Below are positions 43,701 to 55,290 of a DNA stretch of 64,000 nt, piece after piece (the first letter of the stretch is position 1; each line of letters opens with the position of its first letter). A model generated the notes under the pieces. That model was not told where the DNA came from. It made no database searches and was given only the letters and a program-made list of their open reading frames with translations. Origin of the DNA: Erythrophleum ivorense (lineage: Eukaryota; Streptophyta; Magnoliopsida; Fabales; Fabaceae); assembly GCA_026724425.1 (NCBI GenBank), contig JAIUCV010000394.1:496001-560000 (forward strand), given 5' to 3'. The translations under genes were made by a program, and so were the position numbers.

Positions 43701-45714
43701 TCCTGGAGCCTGGAGCTTAACAAAAGAATGATAAAATCTATAACATGTATTGAAAACTGTTCAAGACTAAATAGTAGCTAAATAAATGTATAATTGCGTT
43801 AGAGTCAGTGTTGTTTCGTTTGCATTAGTGATCCGCTAGGTTGGTGACACTGCAGCCAATACTCAATTAGATCTATCTAAACTCACACGTTTCTTAGGTT
43901 TGCATCATGAGATGAGATGACCCGACCGACTGTATAACTGGCTGAAACCATAGTGCAATGAATGAGATCAGACTTTGGCAATTGAAGCATCCTCGTCAAT
44001 CCACCAAACAGAGAAGTGATCTCTACTATGGTTGAGGCCTATCAGTGAGAAAAAAAATTCAAAGCAAAATTAGCACAACCATAGATAAAGTGAGAAACTG
44101 ATCTGTAACAACATGTTTCGAATATCATATTGCACTTGTTATGAATTGCACCTCGAAAATTGCTATAAAACCGGAATCTTAAGCCGGGATGCGCTCTGTG
44201 CTGATGTATCCTTTCCAATGCACCTAACGAAATAGCAGAAAATTATATTGACAAAACTCTAATGCCATAAGAGACCAAACAAATGCAGAATATCAGTCTT
44301 TGAAATTGTAGTATGTGGAAGATCATGTCAACGTATATCGACCAACTTTTGAAATTGTGTGGTAGAACAACAACTTTCTTTGGTTTCTCTCATTGACTTT
44401 ACATACCATTGCTTTTGTTGTCGGTTTTGATTTGTGGTAGAGGAACCGCATATACCAGAGTTTTGTAAGATTGAATTAACCCTGCATCTTCAAAGCAATC
44501 CTAATTAGAGGTTAAGCCCACCAAGTTGGTACGCATCATTTGACAAACGAAATGCCAACTACATAAAACCAAGTATTGAATCATAACAGCAAAAATATCT
44601 CTTTACGCATGATTGCGAGATTTAGTGTTTATAGTTGATGTCGAGATGTTTAAAAGAATTATCTATAATAACTTAGATCAATAGGAAGATAGCATTGACA
44701 CAAATCTATAATAATTTAACTGAAGAGGATGAATCGAACAAACCTCGTCGGAAACTAATATCTACGGAAAAGAAAAGCAGGGTCGTGATCTGAATCCGGA
44801 AACCGATTGACCGAAGACCTGGATTCCTAAAAAAAGAGAGACAAAAGAAGAAGATGAGTCGATCAGAAGCGAAGGGTACGAAGTAAGAGAAGAGAAGAAA
44901 TGGAGAATGAAATCTAGGATTCGAGAGGAAGACTTTCAATATCAATTTCACAGTGGACAGATTGGGAGAAATCAAAAGAGATGTAGATACCTGAATCGGC
45001 GATAATGGAGGAAGAGATCAGAGGCGGTGATGGGAAGAGAGATCTCTCTCTAGGCGGAGCATGACTGTGTGATTATCGTAAAGGGAAAAGGAGTGGCAGA
45101 GTTATAGTGAAGAAGAAAGCCCTAAAGGAGCCCAGGATGCAGGATGAAGGATGAAGGGGATTATATGATCTAATTTAAGGTTAAACTGACGATTTAAGAA
45201 GAACTCCGAAGAAGAGAGTTACAGCGAGATAGATGAATCGATTCAGTTCCCGTGGGTTTAAAGAAGTATTGAAGCTAAGTTGAGTCAATGGGTTTCGTGG
45301 GTTACAAAATATATGGGTTGAGATCAGGTTTTATAAATGAAGGCCCGATGATTATTCTGCTCCTAGCAATTGACGTGGCATCGTTGTGTAGAAGCTGACG
45401 TGGCAGGACGGGAGCTCTCTTCTGAAAGCTGAGGTGGACACATCCAGGAGCCCCAAACTGCTACTTTTTATTATTATAGATTAGCAAATTAATAATAAAT
45501 ACAAAAATTGGTTCAATCGATCAAACAAAGTTTGAACCATGAACCAGAAATCGATTCGGTTTAGTCTCTGGTTTGATTCTGCTTACATTTTCAACTTCAT
45601 CGAAAACAAAAGCGAGCAACAAGTTGATAAAATCCTAAAACCCTAATATTTCTTTCAGTCAAACTTTACTTTGAAGCAGAGAGAGAGAAATTGAAAGAGA
45701 AGAAGGTAGAGAGA

Positions 45715-47278
45715 ATGAGCATAATCGCAGGCTCTTATGAGAAATTCATATGGGGCTTCAAGCTTAAACCCACCAAACACGACGCCGACAAACTAACCCT
45801 AACCCTTTCTCCTCTCTTCTCTTACCCTTCCCACATCTCCCCAATCACCACCGTCGCTTGCTCCGGTCCCGCCGCTGCTTCCGGCGGCTCCGACGATACA
45901 ATCCATCTCTACGATCTCCCTTCCGCCTCTTCTCTCGGGTCTCTCCTCGACCACAATCACACCGCTTCCATCACCGCTCTCGCCTTCTACACTCCCTCTT
46001 CCCTCTCCTTCCCTCGCAATCTCATCTCCGCTGCTGCCGATGGCTCTGTCGCTATCTTCGACACCGATCCTTTCGTTCTCCTCAAATCGTTCCGTCCTCA
46101 TAAGAAAGCAGTCAACGATCTCGCGATTCACCCGTCGGGGAAGCTCGCGTTGGCCGTTTACCGTGACGAGTGCTTCGCGATGTTGAATCTCGTGAGAGGG
46201 AAGAGGAGTTTCTGCTGCAGGTTAGAGCACGAAGCGAGTCTTGTGAAGTTCGATTCGGATGGGGACAAGTTTTTCATGGTGGTCAATAGTAAAATCGGTG
46301 TTCATGTCAATAGTAAAATCGGTGTTCATCAATCGGAGGATGCTAAGCTTCTTCTCGAGCTCGACAATAATAGCCGCAAGCGTATTCTCTGTGCTTCTCC
46401 TGGAGAGGTTGCTTTCTCTTACTCATTTTCTCTAAGTAAACTTCTCTTTTCATTGTTCCAAGCTTCAATTTTGTGTTCTCTATGAGTAATTTAAGCTGTG
46501 TTTTTGCCGTTCTTGTTTCTTTAAATGCTTACTCCTATGTTGCCAAAGTGGAAATTGCAGAAGAATTCACCTTCTTGAAGCCATAAAAAAGAGTCTAATT
46601 TAAGACTCTGATGTTTGCTTCTTTTGCTCAATCTGCTTCAGAGTAGAAATCTTGTTTTGTTATAGCTTTATGTTGCTGCGATTTAAGATATAGGAAGAGT
46701 CATTTCGGCTAAATAGACTTGTTCTTGGTTCCTTATTTGATATTGTGTTAACGTTTTGATTCATGGAAATGGTGATGGTTTTGATTTCATTGGCTAAAAC
46801 GTTTGCTTAATGTGCAACAGAGTGGAACTCTGTATACAGCTGGTGAGGACCGGGCCATAACAGCTTGGGACACAAATAGTGGGAAGCTTGCTTATTCCTT
46901 AGGAGATGCTCACCCAACTCGCATCAAAGGTATGGTCGTGCTAACCAGGAACGATAACGGAGGTGCATCAGAAGATCCATACTTGGTTGCTTCTGCATCT
47001 TCTGACGGGATCATACGTGTTTGGGACATGCGAATGGCGGCTAAGGAGAACGCAAAACCGTTAGCCGAGGCAAATACTAAATCGAGACTTACATGCCTCG
47101 CCGGTTCAGCTCTTAAATGTGAGTTTTTAACGTTTTTTCTCGATAAAACTTGTGACAAAAAAAATCTTGTGCAAGTTGTGTGATGATTCTTCATCTTTCT
47201 CTGTTTTATTCAGCTATGAGACGTACACAGATTGGAAAGCAAGCTCAGAAGGTAGAAGAAGCTCAGAATTCAGAATGA
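45715..47278 (+). CDS. WD40-repeat protein, MAK11/PAK1IP1-like
   Basis: Three exons, 45715-46407, 46821-47118 and 47214-47278, with GT/AG introns, 351 residues. The start MSIIAGSYEKFIWGFKLK and WD-type repeats (ASGGSDDTIHLYDL, ISAAADGSVAIFDT, HKKAVNDLAIHPSGKLAL, YTAGEDRAITAWDT, VASASSDGIIRVWDM) match the protein I know as Arabidopsis AT1G65030, related to yeast Mak11 and animal PAK1IP1. By family knowledge it acts in the nucleolus in 60S ribosome assembly. The C-terminus (RRTQIGKQAQKVEEAQ) is short and basic. A perfect 24-bp in-frame duplication at 46282-46329 doubles VNSKIGVH. Helitron H5 ends 234 bases upstream of the ATG, within the likely promoter. Confidence 0.9.
46282..46329 (+). repeat. 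24-bp perfect tandem duplication in WD40 exon 1
   Basis: GTCAATAGTAAAATCGGTGT plus TCAT occurs twice without a mismatch (46282-46305, 46306-46329), adding eight residues (VNSKIGVH) in frame. The lack of any difference suggests a recent event, or an assembly artefact. Confidence 0.9.
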
Positions 47279-47661
47279 GAGCTGTTTTATTGACTATTAA
47301 AAGTTTTTGTGCTGATAATTTTCTGATGCAAGTTTTGGTAGAATCTTATAATATTATTATCCAGTAAGTTCTTGTCGAATTACAATTTTTATAAACAATT
47401 TGTGAAAGATAAACCACTCTGCTATTATGATTCACATGAGTTTGACTTATGCATTATGTTTGGCTTGTTTGGCATAATCACTAATTTGTTGAAACTTCAT
47501 TGATGACAATCAGGATATTACTAAACCAAAATGTTCTTATATAGTAAAGCTGATACAATTTTTAAGGTTTTCAACAGATGAAAAAGAACAATCAAACACC
47601 ATTATGTAGTTTGTGACAATACAGAGTGTCATGCTCTCTTTTAAGGATAAAGAAAAAAGCC

Positions 47662-48320
47662 TCAGTACTGAGTAGTGTTGTTTGGGATTTTGCCTTGTTT
47701 CAACTGGGAAAGAGCATATTCACCAGTATTGATGAGATCGGCGACGTTGTGTTTCGAGATTTCTTCGGAGCCGAACAAGAAGATGGTCTTAACCTCAGCT
47801 TTCTTTGCGAGTCTTGAAGCGTAACTGAGCTGCAGTTTTGGTGAGTTTATGCTCCTTAGTAATTGACGGTACAATGAAAGAACTTTCCCTCTGTTCTTTG
47901 CAGCTTCTTCTGCTGTTAACCATATTAGGCTCGTCATGACAGAACTGGAAGAAACACAAGAAATGTCCTGCAACAAAAAAGGGGAAGATTTTTTCACTGG
48001 GTAATTTTGTCGAACACTTGTTGTGCAAGAACCGAAACACCAAAGGATATATCATCCATCAATCACCTAAGCAATTAAGTAGCTAAAAGAAGCAGAAATT
48101 AAGGGAATGTTTAAACATTAATTATATCACAAATCGTCGGGGTTTAGTCCATGTTTAAGATTAAACAAACGAAAGCGCGGAGATTTTAGTTGTGGGAAAG
48201 TAAAAGCCGATGTATATCCAATCCACCGGCGGCAAACAAAAAAGGACTCTGACATACCTTTAGCTGCGAGAGACTTTCACCGGATGGCGAGGATCCGGCG
48301 AGAGAGCCGGGGAGCCAAGA
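47662..48320 (-). CDS. LYR-motif (LYRM9-type) small mitochondrial protein
   Basis: The coding part is 47937-47662, 91 residues, beginning MTSLIWLTAEEAAKNRGKV. The LYR motif is in VLSLYRQLLRSI, near residue 22, followed by the helical region typical of Complex1_LYR proteins and a short Asn/Thr C-terminus. LYR proteins act in mitochondria as iron-sulphur or respiratory-complex assembly partners through acyl carrier protein. A 5' UTR intron is likely: donor at 48257 and acceptor at 47968, with the first UTR exon about 48258-48320. It is convergent with the WD40 gene, and I recall the same neighbour pair in Arabidopsis chromosome 1. Confidence 0.82.
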
Positions 48321-48329
48321 GAGGTAAAT

Positions 48330-49373
48330 ATGTCTCAAAAACAATTACGGACTAAAGAAAAAAACTTAAATCGGTCTGAAATAAACATTTGATCAGCGAA
48401 TTGACCTTTCAAGTTTAACACTGAGTATTGTTTTTCTTTTTTTCTTGCTAAATCCAGATAAGACATTTTCATAAACACAAAAAACAAAAAAAAATGTATT
48501 CATTTTTGGGAGAGTTGGTTCAATATTCTAAAAAATTTCTAGAATTTGTAAATTAACCTTTATTTTTAAAGCTTGAAAAAATAACTTTTTTTAACAAATG
48601 AAAAGACAATAAAACCATCATCAATATTTAGAATTAATAATTAGAAATAAAAAATTTCCTAATTAAGATATATCTTGAATTTAGATTAAAAAATAGTTTA
48701 AATTTTAGATATATCAGAAAAAAATTATCGAAAAACAAGAAAAAAATATTTTAGTAAATACTTATACTTAGATGTCCATGTATTATTACAAAATATATGC
48801 ATCATAAAATTCCATGATTTCTTTTGCATCATCCAATCTCCATAAACTCCAAAAATCTGCATCATTTTAGAATAAAGAAAAACTCATGCTTCACTCTAAA
48901 ACAAAAATGATTATCAGATGTGTTATGGTTAAACTCACATTCCTTCTTTGTTTATCAGATAAGTTAAATTTCAAATAAGATCTTCTGATTATCTTTTTTT
49001 TTCTTATTGTAGATTTTTTCAGATTATATTTCCGGATAACGCGACATTAGCAGAAAATATGCCACACAATTTTTTTCTTCTTTTTTTTGTTATAATAAAA
49101 TAAAAATAACTGTTTAGAATTATCTTTAAAATAACAGAAAAATATTTTTTCAACTGAAATAACTGTTGAGGGTATTTTGGTAGTTTCGAATATTAAAAGC
49201 TTAGTTTTCCAACATTTTAAAAGAGAGGTTTCAAAATATTTTTAATTTGTGTAATATTTTTCCAAATATCTTCTTCATTTTTAGTATATTATTTTGGAGG
49301 AGTTTGTTTATGGCAGACATCATTTTTGTTCGATAAGTTTGGTCTCTATGTTCATCCAAGTTCTAAATATTGA
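48330..49373. other. AT-rich intergenic DNA, nothing recognised
   Basis: Poly-A/T-rich sequence without coding potential, clear repeats or RNA genes. It includes the probable promoter region of the LYR gene at its left end. Confidence 0.6.
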
Positions 49374-49587
49374 GGGTGTGATTGGGGAGAGCTGTAGAAG
49401 CTGTCCACAGCCAAAATTAAAGTATAAAGTACTTATTTATACCAATCATGCTTTTTACTTTTTTTTTAAGTCTACAGCAATTTTTTTGCTTTCCGTCCTT
49501 TTTTGTGCTGTAGAGAGCCAAAAACTTACAGCCCAATTATTTTTACAGCCAAAAATTAAAAACTAAAACTATAACCAATCAGGCCCC
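49374..49587. mobile_element. MITE candidate with short inverted ends
   Basis: The left end GGGTGTGATTGGGGAGAGCT and the right end (complement) GGGGCCTGATTGGTTATAG share an inverted GGG..TGATTGG core, and AGCTGT/ACAGC phrases recur inside. About 214 bp and AT-rich. This resembles hAT-type MITEs of plants, but I could not find a clean target duplication. Confidence 0.4.
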
Positions 49588-50790
49588 GACAAATCCAATA
49601 GAAAGCCAAATTGTAAACCCGATTATTTATTTTTAAATAATTTAAAATTATCAAATTTTTTTTTAAAAAAAGTTAGTTTACCTAGTATATTGTTATTTTA
49701 AAATAATAGTTTTTTGGTCGTCAAATTGATATTAAATGCAAAAATCCATTAAAATAAAAATTAATGTGTTAGATAGAAACATATTCCTTGTATTAAAAAT
49801 GATAATCAAAATGACATTATATGCAAGGATTTTTGAAAGGAAGAGTTTGGAATTTTGAAAGGAAGAGTTTGGATGATCACTTATTTTTACACCATTGAAA
49901 TTTGAAGAAATTTACCTCTCGAAATTGCCAAAACATAAAATGTTAAATGTTAAGAATTGCTGTAAAAAGACCATACAATTTTAAATCTTCTGCAAACAAG
50001 TATTTATAAATCCGCATAAATAACTATAACTGAATTTTCTAAAAATCGAACTTTGGATCAACCATTGAGGCAATTAGGCTTAATTATACTTATCCAAAAT
50101 CATAATGGAAAGAATCATACAAAAATAAATAAAATAGAAGAAAAAAAGAGAACTATAAGAATATAAAATTTCCATTCAAAAAAAAAAAACTTTTATATCA
50201 TTATAACCACTATAATATTTTATTATTTTCATTAAAAGGGTATCTTACGTATAACAATATTTATCTAGGATAATAATAAAAAAAAAAATATACAAAAGGA
50301 AATAGAAGAAAAAAGAGAACTTGTCGTTTGCAGATAAGAATATGAATTTTTCATACAAAATGAAAAGAAATAATTTTGTTATCATTATAATATTTTCCTA
50401 TTTTTCATTAAAATATCTTTCATTTAAAAAGAAACAAAATATAAAAAAGGAAGATACATAAATGGTAACATCTAAGATACATATCTTCTACTTTTTCAGG
50501 GAAAATAAAGAAAAATGAGAAGAAAAACAAAAAGGAAAACATCTTTTCTATTAAAGTTGAATGCATCTTTGATACAGAAACAAATCAAGAACTAAAGGAA
50601 TATAAAATCAGGAAGTTAATAACAATTACGATGTATACGATAAAGGAATATCGTATATATTTATTTATCCAAAAATAGAAAAAGAATATTGTATATCTAT
50701 ATTTACACTCTGTGTGTGTGTAAAATTCTTCTTTGTAATAAACTTGAGATTCATATCATTTCTTGAAGCTTTCTAGCTTGCTGTTAAAAG
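49588..50790. other. AT-rich intergenic DNA and VQ-gene promoter
   Basis: No gene, repeat array or RNA gene recognised. The last 100 bases contain TATA-like tracts (TATATTTATTTAT near 50655 and ATCTATATTTAC near 50695) and the 5' UTR of the VQ gene. Confidence 0.5.
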
Positions 50791-51432
50791 ATGGATCAGC
50801 GACCACAGAATGATGATTACTCGAGAGTAAATTCGACTCGCAAGAACAATCGAAGGAGCATTTTCCCCCCGCCAAACGGTAACGCAAACGCCATACCTCA
50901 GCCGCCGCAACCGCAAGTGTACATCGTAAACAAGGACGACTTCAAAAGCTTTGTCCAACAACTAACGGGTAATCATCATCAATCATGTGAGCGTTTGCCT
51001 CAAAACATTCCAAAGCGTCAGAAGATTATACCAGAGCCAATAAACCAGAAATCATCGGTTCCTACCAATGCCACAACGGTTCAAGATGATCCACATCTCT
51101 CATTGTATATGCGTCATCTTCAAAGCTTGATTGAAGACTCATCATCAGAATCTTCTAATGGTAATCATTTCCAACAAGCATTTGATGAGTGTGAATCTCA
51201 ACCTCAAGTTCCTCAACAACACATGCCATATTCCAATGGTCTTGAACCGGTCATGAGCACTACTACTGTGACCTCTCCTTGGTTCGACGATGGCTTGCCT
51301 CAACAAAGGAACGGTTGTGATTACTCATTTCAATCAAAAAGAGTTGAGTATCCTCAACCACTGACTCCAAACTTCACATTTTCGTCTATGACTGAACATG
51401 GAGTCTTTGATCCGGACCTAGAACGTTTTTAG
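50791..51432 (+). CDS. VQ-motif protein
   Basis: Single exon, 213 residues, as is usual for plant VQ genes. The motif FKSFVQQLTG is at residues 51-60 and fits FxxhVQxhTG. The rest is low-complexity, rich in Ser, Asn, Gln and Pro, with a basic N-terminus (STRKNNRRS) that may direct it to the nucleus. VQ proteins bind WRKY transcription factors (group I and IIc) or act as MAP-kinase substrates in stress and development. The Ser/Thr-Pro sites near the C-terminus (TSPWF, PLTPN) could be such targets. No breaks are visible. I cannot name the Arabidopsis ortholog with certainty. Confidence 0.9.
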   Translation: MDQRPQNDDYSRVNSTRKNNRRSIFPPPNGNANAIPQPPQPQVYIVNKDDFKSFVQQLTGNHHQSCERLPQNIPKRQKIIPEPINQKSSVPTNATTVQDDPHLSLYMRHLQSLIEDSSSESSNGNHFQQAFDECESQPQVPQQHMPYSNGLEPVMSTTTVTSPWFDDGLPQQRNGCDYSFQSKRVEYPQPLTPNFTFSSMTEHGVFDPDLERF

Positions 51433-53424
51433 CTCTTCCTACATTCCATGTTTTTAGTTTTTCTTCCTCCATCTTCAGTTGTTTCATATCCATTAGAACA
51501 ATAAAGGAGCTTGCTTGAATAAGAGAGGTTTATAGAGATTTTGTAAGCTTTGGTTTGGATGGACACTACTGTCTTGTACTACGAAGTTTTGTTTAGTTTC
51601 GTTTATCACTAAAATAATCAAACTCTTATGTATCTCCTCTAAGTATAGGGAATAATGACTCACTAGTATATGATCCCTCTTTCTTCATATTGTTAACAAA
51701 AGCCGGAAAAAAGTTGGCTTACAAGAGGCTAACCAAGACACTGGTTTGATGAAATTGTTTCTCTCATTTGTTATGATCTGCATACAAACTTGAGGGAAAA
51801 TACCAAATTTGTTATTTTTATCTAAAATCAGAAACAAGAGACTGAAAAAAAAGCTAGAGAGAGGGTAAAGGAGTCTATTAGCAGACTGAAAGGAGAGTGT
51901 CTGTCCAGGACCAAGCGAATGTAAGGAGATGTGATGAAACTATAAGAAATGTTCTTTAGGGTTCGTAAAGCATAAAAAACAGAGATTGATCAATGATCAT
52001 AATGGATATGTGAAGCCCAAGAGTGTCTATGAAATACCGGGAGAGAGCAGAAGCTTTCTGGAAAGAGCAGTACGGTTTTTGAATTTGGAAATGAAGCTGA
52101 GTGATGCCTCTTCTATCACTGGAACCTTCCAAGTTATTGGCGTTCACAGCTGCAACATTGACAAAATTCTACTATAAAATTGGTGTATAGTAAGAAGAAG
52201 AAGAGAGAGACAAGGACATGATAGATAAATTAAAAACTTACATATAACAAGAGCCGCAACATTCCAAGACCTGTGAAGAAGAGCTCAATTCAATTTTTTT
52301 TTTTATTATCATTTACTTAATTTTTTTAATCCAATTGCCGTTTAGCTAATTTTGGTCATTTAGCTAATTACCTCTCAATTTTTTGTGCAAATTACAAACA
52401 AAAAAATTATTCAGTATAATGATTAAAATAAATAATTGAGAAATTTTGGAAATATACCTTAATATCAGTTTTTATTTTGAAAAATACCCTAGTTTTTTTT
52501 CTTTTGAAAACTACACTTTTTATATGTAAAAGGACTAAATTATCATAGTTTGAAGTTTCTAACTAATTTAATTAATAAAAATAAAATTTAAATAATAAAA
52601 ACAAAATATTATGATTTTATTTTGATTTTTTTCATTTTAAACTGACAAACCTTTTTAATTCCTAATTATCTGCTAAAAAGTTTTGTATTATTTTTTTTGT
52701 GGCTCAATATTATGGTCAATGTTTGATGAATAATAGATTATGTGTGATATTAAAGTTTTTTATAAGGTTCCAAAAATAATTAAATTTATTGAAGACAAAT
52801 TATAAAATTTTCTCTAGATTTATCACTTTTCTAATTTTAAATTTTAAATAGCTGACATATATTTATCTGAACAAAAATAAAGTAATATCATTCATAATAA
52901 TATTTTCGAATTTTGTATTTAATTAATAATTATTTAATAATACTGTGTTAAAATAAGGTTAAAACAAACAGAGAAAAAATATGGTATTTTTCAAATATCT
53001 AAACAGAAATAGAGTATTTTTCAAAGAACCTAAATAATTTGCATCATCTCACATTATCAACATCATGCCATAGTCATATATATATATAAATTATCAACAT
53101 CATTAGCTTTGTTTTAGAGAGAGTTCCTGTATGTCCTAAATGAAATTCTTCCCGAAGATTTTTCAGTATACTACTTTTCTTGTCGAATATGTATTGCCTT
53201 TGTAAACCATGAATTGTGGGATGATCGAGTAACATTGCTTTTGTTGTTGTCAACCAAATAATCTCGCACTTTTATGTATGATGAAAATGGATATCATGTT
53301 ATCATCATCATAACACCATAGTTACACCATGAATTCAAGTCATCATTATCATCATTATACTTTCAACATCATCATGCCTTTCTTCATCAATTTTATCGAT
53401 CTACTATAGTATTATATATCTATT
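51433..53424. other. Intergenic DNA with a possible old TIR element
   Basis: 51433-51660 is the VQ 3' region. At 51990-52160 a short plus-strand open stretch (SVYEIPGESRSFLERAVRF) looks protein-like but has no start or identity. At about 52436-53035 both ends carry TTTGAAAAATACC-like wording in inverted orientation, suggesting a decayed 600-bp TIR element; mismatches are many. The rest is AT-rich. Confidence 0.4.
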
Positions 53425-54252
53425 CTAATATAGTATGGTTACCTTCTTTCTCACATTCTGAGAGGCTATCATACATCGCTCTAAATTTTTGACACATGTC
53501 CTCTTTTTAAATTCAAAATCAATATTTTTTATTTTAAATTCTTCATATTTATGTCAAACAACATATAAACTATAAAATTAAACCACATTCATGCAAACTT
53601 ATGTAGATGTAATTAATATATATGAAAAATATATCTTCTTAAGAAATTAAAAAAAATTGATATTGTCAAAAAAAAACAAAAATTGATATTTTACAATGCA
53701 AATGATGTCCACATAATTGAATAATACACACAAAAAAATTCATGAAAATTCTAATATTGTATGTTTACCTTCTTTCTCACTTTTTAAAATGCTGTCATGT
53801 GTCGCTCTAAATTTTTGACACATGTTCTCTTTTTTTTTTTTTTTTCTTTTTTTTTGTCAACAGCTTCTACTTCTACAACAGCTCGGGAATCCAAGTTGGT
53901 GAGACAGAGTTTACACAATGATCAACTAGCTGCCTCATATGAGATCGCCTTCGTGAAAATCGCCCATCGCTTTGTTGTTTATATAAACCAGAATGAACAC
54001 TGACACATGTTCTCTTTTTAAATTCAAAATCAATTTCTCTTTATTTTAAGTTTTTCATATTTATGTCAAGCAACAATTTATTTCTTATAAACTACACAAT
54101 TAAACCACATTCATGCAAACTTATGTAGATGTAATACATATGAAAAATATATCTTCTTAAGAAATTAAAAAATTGATATTGTCAACAAAAAAAAAATTGA
54201 TATTTTACAATGCAAATGATGTCCACATAATTGAATCATACACAAAAAAAAA
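53425..54252 (+). repeat. Direct duplication of a 320-bp AT-rich unit
   Basis: Copy A is 53425-53750 and copy B is 53751-54252; both start CTAATAT.GTATG.TTACC and contain GACACATG and CATTCATGCAAACTTATGTAG. Copy B carries an additional 171-bp insertion (53830-54000), described separately. A third partial unit may follow to about 54360. Confidence 0.82.
53830..54000 (-). mobile_element. SINE-like retroposon with 14-bp target duplication
   Basis: The insertion is flanked by the perfect repeat TGACACATGTTCTC (53816-53829 and 54001-54014). Copy A of the surrounding duplication lacks it, giving an empty-site comparison. Its plus-strand left end is poly-T, so on the minus strand it ends in poly-A. 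The 145-bp body is non-repetitive. Length, poly-A tail and duplication size all fit a SINE or a small retroposed RNA. I could not define convincing polymerase III A and B boxes. Confidence 0.72.
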
Positions 54253-54544
54253 ATTCATGCAAATATTTATGTCATATAAAATACATAATTAAAATATATT
54301 CAATTCATGCAAATATACACAAATATATGATATTTTACTATTTAAATGATGTCCAACAAAAAATGATGGAATTAATTAAATCTTACATATAAAACTTGAA
54401 TTTGACACAAAATAATAATAATAAAAACTCCATTGATTTTATATATTTTTCTGGTAACCCCACATAAAAATTCAATTAAATAAAGTGTTCCTAAATAACG
54501 TTTTTTAACAGTCAATTAAATTCTATAAAAAAAACAATGTAAAG

Positions 54545-55290
54545 AGCAAAAAATTAGGGGTGATTTCAAAACTACACTTAAACATTTCGGGAATTGCAGA
54601 TCTACACCCCTCTCACTTTTTAAAATACTTACACCCCATTTTTCCTATATCATCCTTACCCTTCTAACATAATCACAAAAATGTCATTAAGTAGACTTCT
54701 TTATGAAGTCTACTTTAAATGATAATGTCCAAACCAACCTCATCTCCTACACTTATTCACGAAAATGCCATCCACTTCAATTCATCCAACAATCATTTTC
54801 AACCATAATCAAGCTTTTAATGCTTCTTCTTCCCATTTACACCACTTAAATCTCATTCTATTCACTTATAACCTTCTTATCTACCTTATTCTCTCCAATT
54901 TCATCACAAAAAACTCTATAATCCATCTCTCAAAATTTCAAGTTATTGTATGATACCATTTCCGGTCACCAAGCTCACGGCGACGGCTGGGCTTCTCTAT
55001 TGAAGCTTCAGATAGAAGCAATCCGCCGTAGACGACACCGAAGAGCTCTCTAAGGTGACTTTTCGTTCGTTTTTCGCGAATTTCAAAGCTCCGTCGAGTA
55101 GTAGACTTCTTGAAGAAGTCTACTTGTCAACGCAGGGTATAGTTTTGCAATTGACTTTTTGACATTTCGGGCTTGTAGACTTCTTTAAAAAGTCTACATT
55201 TTTCCTTTGACAACAAAAAAGTGTGGGTCCCGTTTGTAGACTTCCCTAAGAAGTCTACTCTTCGGAAAATGTCTACATATCAGATATCTT
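54545..55290. repeat. Second locus of the GTAGACTTC palindrome family
   Basis: Contains AAGTAGACTTCTTTATGAAGTC-type units (from 54691), again at 55096-55125, 55175-55195 and 55235-55260, plus CAGGGTATAGTTTTGCAATTG near 55131. The same words make up 1015-1540, 53 kb away. The start has GGGAATTGCAGATCTACACCC (about 54590). It is probably the same transposon family, with different arrangement and no long inverted repeat here. Confidence 0.6.

Larger units (their letters stand above)
40211..45480 (-). mobile_element. Helitron H5, 5.3 kb, rightmost of the array
   Basis: The 3' end is CTAG (40211-40214), then hairpin CCCGCGC-TAC-GCGCGGG (40222-40238). The 5' end reads TCTATAATAATAAAAAGTAG on the minus strand (complement of 45461-45480), preceded by A, so the element sits between A and T as Helitrons do. 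It contains an Athila-like gag fragment (41265-41680) and a captured exon-like piece near 43480-43700. A short ATGTTC microsatellite is at 42048-42074. No Rep/helicase is seen. Confidence 0.8.

Noticed and set aside
45799..46131. 110-codon minus-strand ORF inside the WD40 gene
   Set aside because: Shadow of exon 1, Gly/Glu-rich complement of Ser/Pro codons.
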